DNA from: Xanthoparmelia taractica
Taxonomy: Eukaryota; Ascomycota; Lecanoromycetes; Lecanorales; Parmeliaceae
Direction: 5' to 3'
Length of the DNA stretch: 64,000 nucleotides
Assembly: GCA_033085395.1 (NCBI GenBank)
Contig: JANQBS010000162.1
Location: forward strand, 28,347-92,346
In this document: one piece after another, positions 22,844-34,994 of the stretch
How positions within the stretch are numbered: the stretch's first letter is position 1
Layout: each line of letters begins with the position of its first letter
Made by a program: the position numbers and the translations under genes
Notes under the pieces: generated by a model
Told to the model about the DNA's origin: nothing
Seen by the model: only the letters and a program-made list of their open reading frames with translations
Database searches by the model: none

Positions 22844-25471
22844 ATGCTTACCTTTACACCTTCAGCCTTAGTCATCTTCCTCTTCGCCTTCTTCCAGCAT
22901 CTTACCTGGGCCGTTACCCTCAGATCTACTGGACAAACATTGGTCCTCAATGACATCCCTTATTATGTCCCAGGCACTCCCTTTGCCACTATCCCATTTC
23001 TCAAGTCGCTGCAGAGCACTGCTTCTGCTGGCGGCTTGGTACCGGTGACTGTCGTTCGACTATCTGCTTCGAATGCTAGCTTGAGTGGACTGGAGCGGGC
23101 GATTGATGACTTTGAAGAAGATGACGTCTGGAATGAGGGGTTTTTGGAAGGTACGTGGATGTGGAGATTTTGAGCTTTTGCCAACGTTATGGAGGTTTGT
23201 AGTTTCAATTCAAAGCGCCAATTTCTTGTTGTCGAGCCTGGTGTATCGATCTCGAGTACTTGAGTAGCTGTGCGCGATGAGGTCTTATATCGGGGTCCTT
23301 TACGAGCTGATTGCGGCCATTGATGTGTCTTTCTCCCTTTGTTAAACAACTGGTCGAGTACTCAAAATTGAATGCCTTTACATCATACTGAGGTGCCCTG
23401 AACTCCGTTTCATTATCTCTTATTCTCGTCTTACGCAAATCATTGTCTTCGAAGTGCCGGGTTTCCGGTTCAAGGTCAATACTTAATCTTCCACATTACA
23501 AAATACTGACGTGGCATTCAAGCCGTTTTTATCTCATACGCCACAAAAGCAAAGCCTGTCGTTCCGATAAATAGTTCATTAACAATCACGGGAGCCAATC
23601 AGTCGAGCATAATATCCGTTCTTCAATCAACCAACTCCTCCAAAATACCCTCCGGCCCCTACTTCCTCTCCGCTTCCGGCTCTCTCTACCAACCATTGAG
23701 ACTCTACTCCGACTTCGAGGGTGCCTTTACCCAGCCCCTAATCTCCGTCTCGGACTCCACATATGACGCCCTCCCAGCTAATATAGCCGGCATCCAATCA
23801 CCCGCCGTCGGTGTTCCCTCCCGTCTTTATTACACCAAGACGGCACTCCAACCCCTCGCAGGCGTCCGCCTCGGCATTAAAGACATCTACGATGTCGCTG
23901 GTGTGAAAACGAGTGATGGCAATAGGGCTTGGTACGGACTCTTCCCGCCAGCACGCGTCAACGCGGTGCCTGTGCAGCGGCTTATCGATGCGGGCGCCGT
24001 TATTGTGGGCAAGATGAAGACGAGTCAGTTCGCGAACGGGGAGACCGCGACGGCCGATTGGGTAGATTATCATTCTCCTTTCAACCCGCGCGGTGATGGC
24101 TATCAGGATCCCTCGTCTTCTTCTTCCGGGCCTGGCGCCGGTGAGGGCTCCTATCCGTGGCTGGATTTGACCTTGGGCTCCGACACAGGCGGCAGTATCC
24201 GCGGGCCCAGTCAAGTCCAAGGCCTTTTTGGCAACCGGCCCTCACATGGCCTCGTAGACCTCACAGGTGTGATGCCGCTGGCACCGCAGCTCGATACTGC
24301 AGGCTTCCTCACGCGCGACCCGGCAATCTGGGTCGCCGCTGCGAAGGCGCTGTATGCGGACTTGCCGTTCTTCAGCAAATATCCCACGAAGTTATACACG
24401 ATCGGGTTCCCTACGAGCGCAGGCGGCGAGGCAGATGCGGTGACTCTGGCTTTCCTTGCCAAATTGGAAGGATTCCTGTCGACTAGCGCCACGGCGCTGA
24501 ACCTGTCGGCCTTGTGGACGAGCACACTGCCCGCGGGGGCAGATTTGTCACTCAACGACTTCCTCAACATTACGTATCCGATTCTGATATCGAAGGAGCA
24601 GACTATGCTGGTGCGAGATCCATTTTTCAAGGCTTATGCAGCTGTGCATGATGGGCGAAGGCCTTTCGTCGATCCGGTGCCTTTGGTAAACAATCTCTAA
24701 CACCATATATCGTTGTTAAAACAGAACATGAACTAAGCATGAGTTGGTGACAGGTCCGATGGGCATTCGGAGACAGCTACCCGAATTCCACACTGACGCA
24801 AGCGATTACGAACAAGACCATCTTTCAAGACTGGTGGAGCGCAAACGTGCAGAAGAACGATAGTACGACTTGCTCCGATAGCTTCGTGCTATATACAGCT
24901 GGCGCGGATCCGTTGTATCGGAATGAATATAGAGGGTCTTTTACACCCTACCCGCTACGTGCGAACGCACCACTGACAACACTATGATACTCCAGTCCAC
25001 CCCAAATCCCAGCCGGCTTCGGCACAAGCCGCATCTCGCCTTTTGCAGAAGTGCCCGATTTCGTGATACCTAGTAAGCCCTTCATTTCGTCCCCTTTCAA
25101 CCCTATTACTTACATTCACATTGTCAGCTCCCTCAAATCATCACTGACCAAACCTCCACAGTCGGCTCGGCATCCTACAATTCAACCATAACCCTACACA
25201 CTGAATTTCTTCCCGTAACCGTAGACATCTTAGGTAGGTAACCCTCACTTTCCCCCCTTCCCTTTCCTTTCCCTCCTCCATCCTCCCTTACATATCCCCT
25301 ATCAAAACATGCACCATGCTAAACCCATCCTTTTTTCGCTATACAGCAGCCAAAGGCTGCGACGGCCTCATCTTCAACCTAGTACAAGACTTGCAGGCGG
25401 CCGGGATCGTGCATGCGAGTTTGACGGGGCAGACGATTACCGGCGGGGAGATTTTGCTGAGGATGAGTTGA
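22844..25471 (+). CDS. Secreted amidase (amidase signature family)
   Basis: Six exons (22844-23150, 23523-24685, 24754-24935, 24996-25072, 25162-25233, 25347-25471) join in phase to 641 residues. All introns are GT-AG. The first is unusually long (372 nt) and has a clear CTGAC branch site near its end. The protein starts with a signal-peptide-like helix (ALVIFLFAFFQHLTWA). A short N-terminal domain is followed by the amidase core. The catalytic lysine is in GIKDIYDVAG (about K222), a serine cluster before GPGAGEG supplies the cis-serine, and the nucleophile lies in GSDTGGSIRGPS (about S327). The family hydrolyses C-N bonds in amides; the substrate cannot be told. The N-terminal extension before the core is shared by a group of fungal amidases. 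No disruption is seen with this model. Confidence 0.86.
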
Positions 25472-26374
25472 TGTGAGGGTAGGCGCGGGGCCGTTGCGGG
25501 GTTTCAACCACACAAAACAGCCCACTAGACCAAAAGTTTCGACATCCTGAGCCCGATCTGAGTCTATCGTCTATGCTACCTAGTCGGGTCAAGGGCTCTT
25601 TTACGTTTTACGTACGTAGGTGTTTTGCGTGGAAATATTACGGCGCTAGTCGAGGCGAGGGGTTCTCCTGACGATCCTTCCCGCTATCTATCATTCATCC
25701 ATGATTATTAATCTTATAGTGTTATTGGAACGACCTTTTTTTTGCCCGAGGAAGATACTTGAGGATTGCGTCAACGGGCTCCTCGCAAGACTTTTGGCCC
25801 GAAACATCGGCAACCGCCCGCACGTAATTCTCAGCCCATAGGTACGTCGTAGAATAGAATGCATACCCGGATGTCGCGGTAATCTACTTGTCCAAGCATT
25901 TCGATATGCTTGATACCTGGGATGTAGAAGTGACTCTTGCGAAACAGCTCTTTCCTTCTCTTGCTATTTACCCTTTTAGCATCTCGATCGCTTAATGCTC
26001 TTGTTCATGAAGGCATACACACCGGGATCAAGTAGTACTGTAGATAGATGGATTGGGCCGTCCCAACGCAAGGATCAGTAGCCAGTAGACTCAGCTAGAT
26101 TATCAGCAGGCCTAGATTAGCCCCCGGACGTGTCTTAGCGCTAGAAAAAATCCCTATATCTAGGCGGTATAGATACCTATATATATAGGCCCAGGCCAGT
26201 GAGATCAAAGAATACGATTAGTCTGAACGAGAAGAATTCAAATGAAGAGCCAACTGATGGTGTGAGGCCTTATAATATAGTGCTCTCAGAGACACGTGTT
26301 CCCCGCATGTTCAAATCTATAGTCCCCCTATTCGAACCTTACCTTCCGAGGTTGACATTACTGCCACCGGCAAG
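25472..26374. other. Intergenic, nothing recognised
   Basis: No open frame of note. A TATATATATAGG run near 26172-26183 and a CACGTG box near 26294 may belong to the promoter of the following gene. Confidence 0.5.
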
Positions 26375-28143
26375 ATGAGCCAAACTAGCAGATATAGCAA
26401 CCAACACACATGACTATATCATTGTTGGAGGCGGCACGGCAGGTTGCGCCCTAGCATCGCGACTTTCCGAGCGCCAGTCCTCGCTCTCCATTCTTATCAT
26501 CGAGGCCGGCGCCGATATCACCGACCATCCTCATGTCTACAATCCCCTAGAAGCCGCTCACTTGCACTTCTCTGGCATTGACTTCAAATACTTTACTGCC
26601 CCGCAGAAGAATCTCGACAACAAGCCTCGCTATGTATGCGGTGTCAAAGCACTCTCGAGTGCTGTTGCTATCAACTCAGGTATGGCAGCATTGATGTTGT
26701 CGGACTGACATTGCGATGGCAGCATTACTTCTTCAATTTCGGACCGCTAACACTTATCACGCCAGGTGGCTGGATTCGTGGCGACGCACAAGATTACAGT
26801 GAATGGGCTCGGGAAGCTGGAGATGACCGTTGGAGCTACGAGGGCCAGCTGCCTTACTTCCGGCGAAGCGAGCATCACTTCAATTCAGTGGTAAATCCCG
26901 AACAACATGGCTTCGAAGGACCGATGTACACTTCCTCCGTGATGACGAGTGGACGTAAGTATCCTTTACGCCAACATATCCTTCAAGCATGGAAACGCCT
27001 AGGATTAGAGGAGATCGAGGATGCGAACAACGGGTTCCCCCAAGGTGTCGCGGAGCTGATTGAAAACAGGCGAGATGGGCTTCGTCAGCTAACTAGCCAG
27101 GTGTATCCTTTAAAGGGGGTTCACGTCTTAACCGAGACCATGGTCAAACGTATTATTCTGACCGATGGCCCACAAAGCAAAGTCGCACTAGGCGTCGAGT
27201 TGGCTGATGCTCGTCAACCGTACGTCAATACTGGAGGGGAAGTACTCCTCTGTGGCGGATCCTATCGCTCCCCACAAGTCCTTATGCTGTCAGGCATCGG
27301 CCCCAAAGACGAACTCGAAAGACACAACATCCCCCAACAGGTCGACTCTCCCTGGGTCGGCCGAAATTTTCACGATCACCAAATGATATTCCGCTACTGG
27401 AAACTCCGTCACCAGAAAAAGGACTTGCGATGGGCTCCCCTGCCCTTACCGACCCGGCCTTCCGAAAAAGTAATCCCGCAGACTGGCTCGCCACCCTAAC
27501 AGTCCCGGCAGACGGTCTTAGAGCCGCACTCACCAAGGATGAAGGCAGCCCCGCCGTCAGCGACAATCATGTCCTCCTCAAAGGTCCTCGCTCTCACCTT
27601 GAAATGCATGTTCTCTACGGCGTTTTCGGCGCCGAGCAGATCGGCCTCGACATTCCCCTCGACGGCAATGCCATCATGTCCTATATGGCATGCCTGCCCT
27701 CGGCGCGCGGCACCATCACTCTCGCCTCCGCCGACCCCACCGACCACCCGGTTATTGACCCTAACTACTGTGGCACCGAGGCGGACCGCTTCGTTATGCG
27801 GGAAGGTTGGCGGGTACCGTCCCGGCTTATGCTTGAGACGCCCGAAGGCCAAGAGCTGGTGGCCGATGAGATCACGCCCGAAAACCAGAGATGCTTGCCA
27901 TCTACAGCATCAGACGCGGAGATTGATCAGCGTATCACAATGGGCGGCGTGAGTTGCTCTCACCCTGCTGCGAGCTGTAGCATGGGCAAGGTGGTCGATG
28001 CTGAATGTCGGGTCAAAGGAGTGCAAGGGCTGAGGGTTGTGGATGCGAGTGTGATACCAGTGCCTTTGGCGGCTCATTATCAGGTGCCTGTCTTTGCGTT
28101 GGCAGAGCAGGCGGTGGATATGATACTTGCCGGGAAGAAGTAA
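26375..28143 (+). pseudogene. GMC oxidoreductase (choline/glucose dehydrogenase type), frameshifted
   Basis: The FAD-binding motif YIIVGGGTAGCALASRLSE starts near 26413 and is followed by the GMC signatures (AINSGGWIRGD after an 86-nt intron at 26680-26765; GGSYRSPQVLMLSGIGP). The C-terminal part carries the catalytic histidines in CSHPAASCSMG and PLAAHYQVPVFALAEQAVDM and ends at 28143. Two problems break the gene. Near 27410, one base seems to be missing, so that the frame must change between KLRH and GLAMGSP. At the start, the ATG at 26375 leads to a stop after 12 codons (...CACACATGA); loss of one CA unit would explain it, although an unseen upstream exon is possible. Related enzymes oxidise alcohols or sugars with FAD. 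Most likely a young pseudogene. Confidence 0.8.
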
Positions 28144-29562
28144 CTGAAGACTGGTAGCGGTGACATTGTGTATTCGAAGTGAGGATGAGGGAGGGAGATC
28201 TCATGAATGAATCTATGAATGAGAGCGACGAGACGGCGAGTGAAATGCCATATCCTAGGCCTCCGCGCTGGGTTACAACTTATGAAGAGTGGGTGCCAAG
28301 TTGATCGCTCCTTCATCCGGGTACTTTAAAAACAATAGAGTTACAGAAATTACGACAGCTTGGGTAGCTACCCAATAAATCTAATAAGTATGGGAGCTTT
28401 ATGATCGAAATGAGTTACAAATTATGCGAGGAGAATTTGGGAATCATTAAAGATAAATTAGACGCAAATTGGCCTTCTGGAAGCAACTTGTAAGCGTATC
28501 TTGATCATTTCGAAAACAGCACTCGAAAAGCTTCTAGGCGACCAATTTCGAATGAGCAAAGCAATCAAAAGGTCCATTAGGATTATCCATGTTCGCGTTC
28601 GAGCTAGCTAAAGAATCTAATCCCAAGGCACAGCGAGCAAAAAGAACGGAAAGTACGAGAAGATCACCGATTCGGCGGGGCTATAGTGCTTGCTAGCTAG
28701 CATTCTAACGATGTTTCAGTGGGCCAAAGCATGCCAACAATCAGTTTCAAAGATATTTTCAAGCACGCCCTTAAGCCACGACAGGAGTGCATGCTGCCAG
28801 CATTGCTGACAACTCTCGAGGCTTGGGCGATGGATTGGCCTCTGATAAGCTGCACGGTTTTCAAGAGTAGTGTATTTGGGCAAGGACAATTGCAACTTCC
28901 ATCAAGCAGGCGACGTCAGTCCCAGCACTCACGAATGGCAGTCTCGTTCTGGATTTATCGCAGCTCATTGCCCGAGGAGGAGAAAGCCTTGTCCCGTTAT
29001 TTTGGGATGATGATGCAGTATTGTATCGTTGAAGCATCCATGTGAGGTGTGCGTGATGCATTATTCTGCCGTACGTACGCATGCCATTCAGATTAAGCGA
29101 ATCGAATGAGCCAGCGTGCTCGCAGATCGTCAAAGTGCTGCTGGCTTTCGCTTTTGCATACATCCGATAGGCTCATCAATGACGCCCAATTTCTATGCAA
29201 TGGACTACTGCAACCGCGCTGTTCATGCAACCTTCTCAGTCGTGACCAATGCGTGACCAATGGTGTCGTACTAATCAAGCACATATTCTATGGAGGCAGC
29301 CGAAGGCTTCTTATTCGTAGCAAGCCAAGCCATCTAACTAGATATGGACTAGTACCATCGCACCTTCAGGCTCATACTACACGTGGTGCAGAAGATGCTT
29401 AAAACTTCAACAAATGACTTGCAAGACCAGATCCTCCGCCATGTCTCCTACTACACATGCACATCAGAGATGTGGTTGCCACAAATCCCATGTGCTTAAG
29501 CTTGACTGCTCTTCCAACCCTTGAGATAACTGAGTTCTCAGTATTGAACCTCTTTTACGAGA
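28144..29562. other. Intergenic with unclassified coding-like fragments
   Basis: Codon-like peptides such as TNGSLVLDLSQLIARGGESL (plus strand, near 28930) and STNDLQDQILRHVSYYTCTS (plus, near 29410) occur, separated by stops and frame changes. I could not assign a family. They look like the debris of one or two genes. Confidence 0.35.
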
Positions 29563-30872
29563 ATGCCTATGCTGCAATGGCTTCAGCCAGGCTTCGATCA
29601 GTTGCACCTTGACATCGTTGGCTTGTCAGTATCTCTCAACTCGTCCCATGTCCTGGCTCTTCGTCTCCAAAGATCTTTCATGTTACTAACGCTGAATTCA
29701 TTCTTAGTCTCGCCATCCTTGGGGAAGCTTCTATAAAAGCAAACATTCAAGTCTCGACCCTCTCATACTCCGTTCTCCTCCCACGTCTCCTTCCAGCTCC
29801 GCAAGCCCTCCTCCGCGCCTCGCGTCCTGACTTTCTTAAAGCACATGCTGGCAAAATAATAGGTGCTTATAATGGCAACCAGAAGGACTCTATAAATCAT
29901 ATAGCTCATCTCCTACACTACCCGGAACCTCTGCCAGCTTATACTGTGCAGTGTCAAATAATAACGAAGTCTGCAAAGGGCTCTGGTGTACGTACTATTG
30001 GAGATGGTCCTTCCGTACCTGCTACTGGAGAGAATTCTGGTGTATCCGCTAAGCCTTATGGGCCACTCGTATGGCTCAATCTTTTCGGCTCGGCTGTAAG
30101 TATATTGCTCTTGGTCTTTGCCATCATCCGCAAAGATGGCTTCGCCCTGCTAGCCACCATCCTCCTCTCCATGCTATCTACTATGATAGGTCTCGGTGGC
30201 CAATGGTCCCTCACACTCATGCCACGCTCGGTGAATCGGCCAAACATACCCAGTGGTGACGTTGTTATCATGTCTCCCCGAGCGGCTTTTGTCATCGTCA
30301 AGTGCGATGAGAACATCGCCCGAGAGCTCTACTGGCACCCCGAGAAGTGTGTATATACATTGGGGGACACTGTTTATCGCATCATCTCTCTTGCCGGCAC
30401 CCTGATACTCATGTTCGGAGTTATCTGTCTTGGAAACAGTACCCTACCACTGCAGGTTGCATTTGGGGCTGCATACATAATCCTCAACGCAGCATACTGG
30501 ACTGTCGCTGCTCTCCCTTCGCAGTCGCATTGGGATCTGTCCTGCTATGAGGTTAAAAAGAAACCATACGTCGGCAGCGAAACAGTTAGTAACTATACAC
30601 AAGCGCTATGGCGAGCAATGGCTGTTGCAGAAAGCGCGAGATGGGTAAGAACTGGACGGATAGCTCCAGATCATGAAGCTTGGGATGAATGGATCAAGCG
30701 TGCTAATGAGAGGCTAAAAGAGTGGAGGAAAGAGAGGAAAGAGGCTGCACAAAATGGTAAAGATCAGATTGATGATCAATCTTTGAGACCTAACGAGATA
30801 CCGGATTGGGATCCGGAGGGTGTTCTAACCGAGATTTTCCGAGAATATGCTACGCATCTCGAGCACGATTGA
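29563..30872 (+). CDS. Fungal hypothetical membrane protein with four membrane segments
   Basis: An exon from the ATG at 29563 (first Met after an in-frame stop) to 29624 joins exon 29708-30872 across an 83-nt GT-AG intron, giving 408 residues. The spliced frame reads smoothly through the junction (LDIVGFLAILGEASIKAN). There are four hydrophobic segments: two in PLVWLNLFGSAVSILLLVFA and FALLATILLSMLSTMIGLGG, and two in IISLAGTLILMFGVICLG and FGAAYIILNAAYWTVAAL. The soluble C-terminal domain (after about residue 300) is charged and helical (EWIKRANERLKEWRKERKEA). The pattern resembles a family of uncharacterised proteins common in Pezizomycotina. No catalytic motif is visible and no function can be given. 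Confidence 0.7.
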
Positions 30873-31752
30873 CAGCGGCGAACCTCATTTGGCCTGGGAC
30901 GGTATTTACTCATTTATCATATCAAGTCTTGCAGCTTGAAACGCGGTTATATATTTCAATGCCACAAACCCATCGCGAAACTGGTAGTCTCGAGCCGTAC
31001 AAATGGGGTGCGACAGTCATCAGTAATTCATCAAATGGTCACACCCAGTCGTCCACTTTGATTCTTCTCCGTTCGTATCTCCATACCTACGTCCTTCGCA
31101 ACAACGAGGCCTGACGTGCTAGTAGGGTCGTTCGCTAACTAGACTGCTTTTCTGCATCACCTGGCTTCTCGAGATCTACAAGCACTAACTATTAAGGAGT
31201 GACTATTGTTGATGGGAGGGGAAATGTGGTAGGCCTCATAACTTCGCAAAGCCTTCGCTCTATTATGAATTCGGCTTCTTTGCGCTTTCAGACACCGAGA
31301 TTTTTTCCACTTGAATACGCGCAAGTGCGGGCTACCAACCATCCTTTGTGAAACAGGATGATGAGTAGCCATTTTAATTCCTAGTATCAGATTTTTGTAT
31401 TAGCAAACATGTGGAATGATATGTCTTTTGAAGCTTACAAAGGTGAAAAGAGTCGTCTCATTTGAATAAGCAAGTTACTCTCCGTGACTTCTGCGTCTAG
31501 GAGAAAGATGCCATTTAGAGTCAAACCTCACGCAATATTTCTTTCCTGTTTTTCTAGGTCTAATTCTGCCCATAGCTAAATTGGTCTCTTATGTTGATAG
31601 TAGCATTTTGTGTGTGAGTACGAATATATTTTGGTGAAACAGCATCTTCCCGAATATGCAAATCCCCATCAAAAACCCGATAGTGAATTTCTTACACACT
31701 CCTTTAACTGTATCTTACACTTCAATCCTTGGCTAACGATGAATTCAATCAT
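30873..31752. other. Intergenic, nothing recognised
   Basis: The 3' flank of the membrane-protein gene and spacer. Short open frames lack recognisable motifs. Confidence 0.5.
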
Positions 31753-32340
31753 TCACCCGTCTCGCAAGACGGTACTATTCTCCGCAACCGGTACAGCCGT
31801 CAGCCCCGCATACTCGACATCAAACCTCATCGTATGCAACGCCTCATGCAACCCAATAAGCCCCCACTACAGCTGGCCAGTCGCCTGTATACTCCTCCCC
31901 CAGCTCAGAAGCGGACGTCCTATCGTGCTGGCATCATGTATCACCAACCAAGAGCGCCCATCAGTAGCAACGCTATAGACGCTGCCTCCGAGCTCATTGA
32001 CATGATGCGGAAAAGCGTGTGCGAGCGCATCGATCAATGCGGTGAATAAGCTATCGATGAACATTCTGTTACCGCCGAGTCTGTCGTAGTAGATGACGAA
32101 GCTGGCGTCCATTGGGTTCTACGAATATGCTCGGTTGGTCTGGTACGGAAGTGCTGTATGCGGCTTGCATGACTTGGACCGAGTGGCTGTTGTTCGCAAA
32201 GGTGGCATTGTTGTGGCTGCCTATCAGGTCTGGATGTATGAGCTGCGGGCTGACGATGCCTGCAAGCGGGCCATTGAGGGAGGATCAATGCTTTCTATGG
32301 CACAGTACCCTCGGCTGCAGTCTCCACCCTGAAATCTCCC
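31753..32340 (-). pseudogene. Relic of a conserved fungal hypothetical protein gene
   Basis: The minus strand encodes SFVIYYDRLGGNRMFIDSLF, ALIDALAHAFPHHVNELGGS and VYSVATDGRSWLVIHD, followed by GLIGLHEALHTMRFDVEYAG. It looks like a family of uncharacterised, probably secreted fungal proteins. It is broken by TAG at 31869-31867 (a TGG-to-TAG change would explain it) and by a one-base frame change near 32111-32118. Beyond that point the N-terminal part continues in another frame (SVQVMQAAYSTSVPDQPSIF). A TGA at 31755-31753 ends the C-terminus. Its 5' part overlaps the start of the methyltransferase relic on the opposite strand. Confidence 0.6.
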
Positions 32341-32399
32341 TGTAGTCAGGGACATCGTGGGTAAGCGAAATATGCCAAATGAAATGTACCTCACTACAA

Positions 32400-33340
32400 A
32401 GTTGATTTATTTAGGATTTCACATTAGTGTCTGGCTTATTGCCCTGTCCGAACCTCTCCCACGCGTGACTCAATGCACAGGCATCGACATTCGTCTGGTT
32501 CAGGCACAACGGGACATCTTCAAGCCGCCACCCGCCGAGTTCGTGGGTTCATTCGATGTAGTGCATATACGGCACGTGCACCTTGTAATCAAGGACAATG
32601 GTGATGTACCAATCGTCAAAAATTTGAGAGCTTCGTTAATTATATCGGTTCATCTCGCTACCTGATCTTGATGCTATACGACTCTCACCGACAACATGAG
32701 CACTGACATGTATGCGTAGAGCCAACGGGCTACCTTGAGTGGGAAGAAGACAATTCCGAAGCCAAGTATATTGCAAGATCAGATCCCTCTGTCCCAACGC
32801 CTGCGCTGGAAACCCTGTTCATGATATTCGCGATTCCGAAAGATCAGGCTCGCGCCGCTGATTAAGTACCATCTGCATCTCAACCTGCACCTGAGCTTGT
32901 TCCGAACCGGCCAGGCCTGTCACGTAGACAGCATCATCATACAGGAACTCGACCGGATGCTCACCAGGGACTGATTTGCACAGTTGGAAAGACACCCTTC
33001 CTGCAACTTTGGTATACTCACGGCTTCACGAACAGAAAATTGCACGAATATAAGCCCGGCTTATCACAACTTAGATTCTGGTATGATATGTAAGTATTTT
33101 TGTCCGTTGCGCTCGTTGCTCCTCCTCTGGGGGCTCTCTTTCTAATTCCCTTGTTCACGCAGGTACATGCAATCATGGGAGGAGTCTATTACAAAGATGA
33201 TGGGTGGCCTAGCTTCGCCGAATGTAGTGGGACTTCGTCAATGAAGCCGGCAAAGAAGCGAGGAGTGGGGCAGCACATTGTATTTCCGATGGGTGTTTGG
33301 GCCGCCAGAAGCTGTTTGATCATGACACATCGTAAACTTC
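32400..33340 (+). pseudogene. SAM-dependent methyltransferase relic (UmtA/LaeA-like)
   Basis: The plus strand keeps the order of a fungal Umt-type methyltransferase: VWLIALSEPLP, TGIDI (SAM-binding region), FVGSFDVVHIRHVHLV, then GYLEWEEDNSEAKY in another frame. An intron-like junction follows (WYDM, GTAAGT...CACGCAG, YMQSWEESITKMMGG), and the end is NEAGKEARSGAAHCISDGC in a third frame. The glycine motif at the start of the SAM domain is degraded and everything upstream of it is missing, because the locus runs directly into the relic on the opposite strand. Frameshifts and stops show that it is not functional. In other fungi such enzymes often belong to secondary-metabolite loci, but nothing here ties it to the Tri5 gene. 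Confidence 0.65.
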
Positions 33341-33644
33341 TAGGATACGGCAGAGGCTGTTGCGCAGTAGACGAATACATTGGTCAGGATCCCAATGGTG
33401 AGGGTTCAGTGTAGCCTGGTGGCCTTTTTGAAGAAAAGTTCTTATAGTCATAGATTACCGCTTGTGACAGCGCTAGTTTCAGAGCCGAATCCTGCAGATG
33501 CGACGCATAAAGTATCTTCAACTTCCATCCATAGCTTAGCAACCAAATCTAATCAATCCGAACTCCTTTGATTCTGTACATGCTTTTATTTTCTCTGCTA
33601 CTTTCGGGCTCAATGACCTAGAGTAGTAGAATTCACTTGCAGCG
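33341..33644. other. Intergenic, nothing recognised
   Basis: Spacer between the methyltransferase relic and the hydrolase gene, including the promoter of the latter. Confidence 0.45.
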
Positions 33645-34994
33645 ATGGTCCAAAACCAATCCAAGGTGAATACAGGCTTTGGACATCTGCGACTTATTGA
33701 CTATCTGGTCATTTTTTACTGCATTGTTCGTATAATTGGTGAGACCAGAACCGAAACTTGGGAATTATCTCCAAGCTGTGTATATGCTTCCGCTCAGTGT
33801 AACACATATAGTATGGGAGCTTCCCGCCTTCATCCTGACTTATCCCTACATCTATGCTCATACGACATCGGCCTCCTTTGTCGCCAACCTCCAGTACTTT
33901 CTTATTCGAGCGTATGGATCTCAACACACTGCTCAAAAAAATGGCTGAACAGTAGCAGGACAAACGAGCTCCTGAACCCCGCAAGCATTCGCTTCATCAC
34001 TCGCCCAATCAGCGAGCACGTCACTTCCATCCTTTCTTCACCACGCTACAGTCCTTACCGCGAAAACATCAACCGCCTCGTAGCGCGGCCTGACTTTACA
34101 GGCTACTGGGTCCTGCAGCATTCTCTGAAGAGTCCCAAAGCTCCGTCCAATTCAGACGTCACAATTTTCTATCTGCACGGCGGCGGGTACTTCTCCTCAC
34201 TACCCGCACACTATCTGCTATTCCTGCTCCGTCTTGCGGAATCGATCCTCGACCAAGGCGTGTCCGTGTCCATATTTACTCTAGACTATTCTCTCGCACC
34301 CGAGCACGTCTTTCCCACACAGCTGACAGAAGCCGCTGCTGCATATGCGTACCTGGTTAGCGAGGAGCAGATTCCGCCCAAGAAGATGATACTGATGGGG
34401 GACTCGGCGGGCGGCCACTTGGCACTGTCTCTCCTGGTATCACTTCATGAGGACAAGGCGTTCGAGAAGCCAAGTGGGCTTGTCTTGATGTCGCCCTGGC
34501 TTTCCCTCCACCATGAACCTGCTTCCTTTACCAGGAACGCACATACGGACGTGCTATCCGCTCCTTTTCTTCGCCGCAATGCCCGCCGCTTTCTCGGGCA
34601 CGATCAGAAGACATCCCGTGACGCTTTCGAGGATGTGTACAGAAACTCGCCATATCTCGAGTTTCTCACGCCTGAGCCGAGGATTGACTGGGATGTTGTG
34701 CTTCCGTCCTGGGTATGGGTTTCCGGGGGGGAGAAAGAGATGTTCTTCGACTGTGTACAATCCTGGGCGGGAATGCTGAAGGGAAGACTTGGGGAGCAAA
34801 GGGTGGTCTTTGAGGTTGGGTTTGGGAAAGTGCACGTGTGGCAGTGGTTGGAGACCATGATGAATGGACCCATGAAAAAGGCGTTCTTGGGGACCGATAT
34901 TGGTGATGGAAGAGGGTTCGAAGCGACGGCAAGTGTGGGCAGTGCGATTGCACGGAAAGTCAAGGAGAGTCAAGCTATCATCGGTTTGCAGTAA
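33645..34994 (+). CDS. Alpha/beta-hydrolase (hormone-sensitive-lipase type esterase)
   Basis: Three exons (33645-33738, 33812-33911, 33959-34994) join in phase through 73-nt and 47-nt introns to 409 residues. The unspliced frame also stays open, but splicing replaces a nonsense-like segment with LPAFILTYPYIY, which fits the family's hydrophobic N-terminus. Catalytic features are all visible. The oxyanion-hole motif HGGGY is at residues 138-142, the nucleophile motif GDSAGG has S214, and the acidic residue is probably in SGGEKEMFFD. The histidine lies near GFGKVHVWQW. The N-terminal 60 residues are hydrophobic and may anchor the protein to a membrane. The family hydrolyses short-chain esters or steryl/lipid acetates, and some members act on fungal metabolites. 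The natural substrate is unknown. Confidence 0.85.
   Translation: MVQNQSKVNTGFGHLRLIDYLVIFYCIVRIIGETRTETWELSPSCVYASAQCNTYSMGASRLHPDLSLHLCSYDIGLLCRQPPVLSYSSVWISTHCSKKWLNSSRTNELLNPASIRFITRPISEHVTSILSSPRYSPYRENINRLVARPDFTGYWVLQHSLKSPKAPSNSDVTIFYLHGGGYFSSLPAHYLLFLLRLAESILDQGVSVSIFTLDYSLAPEHVFPTQLTEAAAAYAYLVSEEQIPPKKMILMGDSAGGHLALSLLVSLHEDKAFEKPSGLVLMSPWLSLHHEPASFTRNAHTDVLSAPFLRRNARRFLGHDQKTSRDAFEDVYRNSPYLEFLTPEPRIDWDVVLPSWVWVSGGEKEMFFDCVQSWAGMLKGRLGEQRVVFEVGFGKVHVWQWLETMMNGPMKKAFLGTDIGDGRGFEATASVGSAIARKVKESQAIIGLQ

Noticed and set aside
23151..23522. Apparent disruption of the amidase N-terminus
   Set aside because: A single 372-nt intron joins GFLE to AVFISY in phase and fits the family; the gene is intact.
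33739..33811. Unspliced reading of the esterase N-terminus
   Set aside because: The frame is open but gives an untypical peptide; two small introns give a hydrophobic N-terminus that fits the family.
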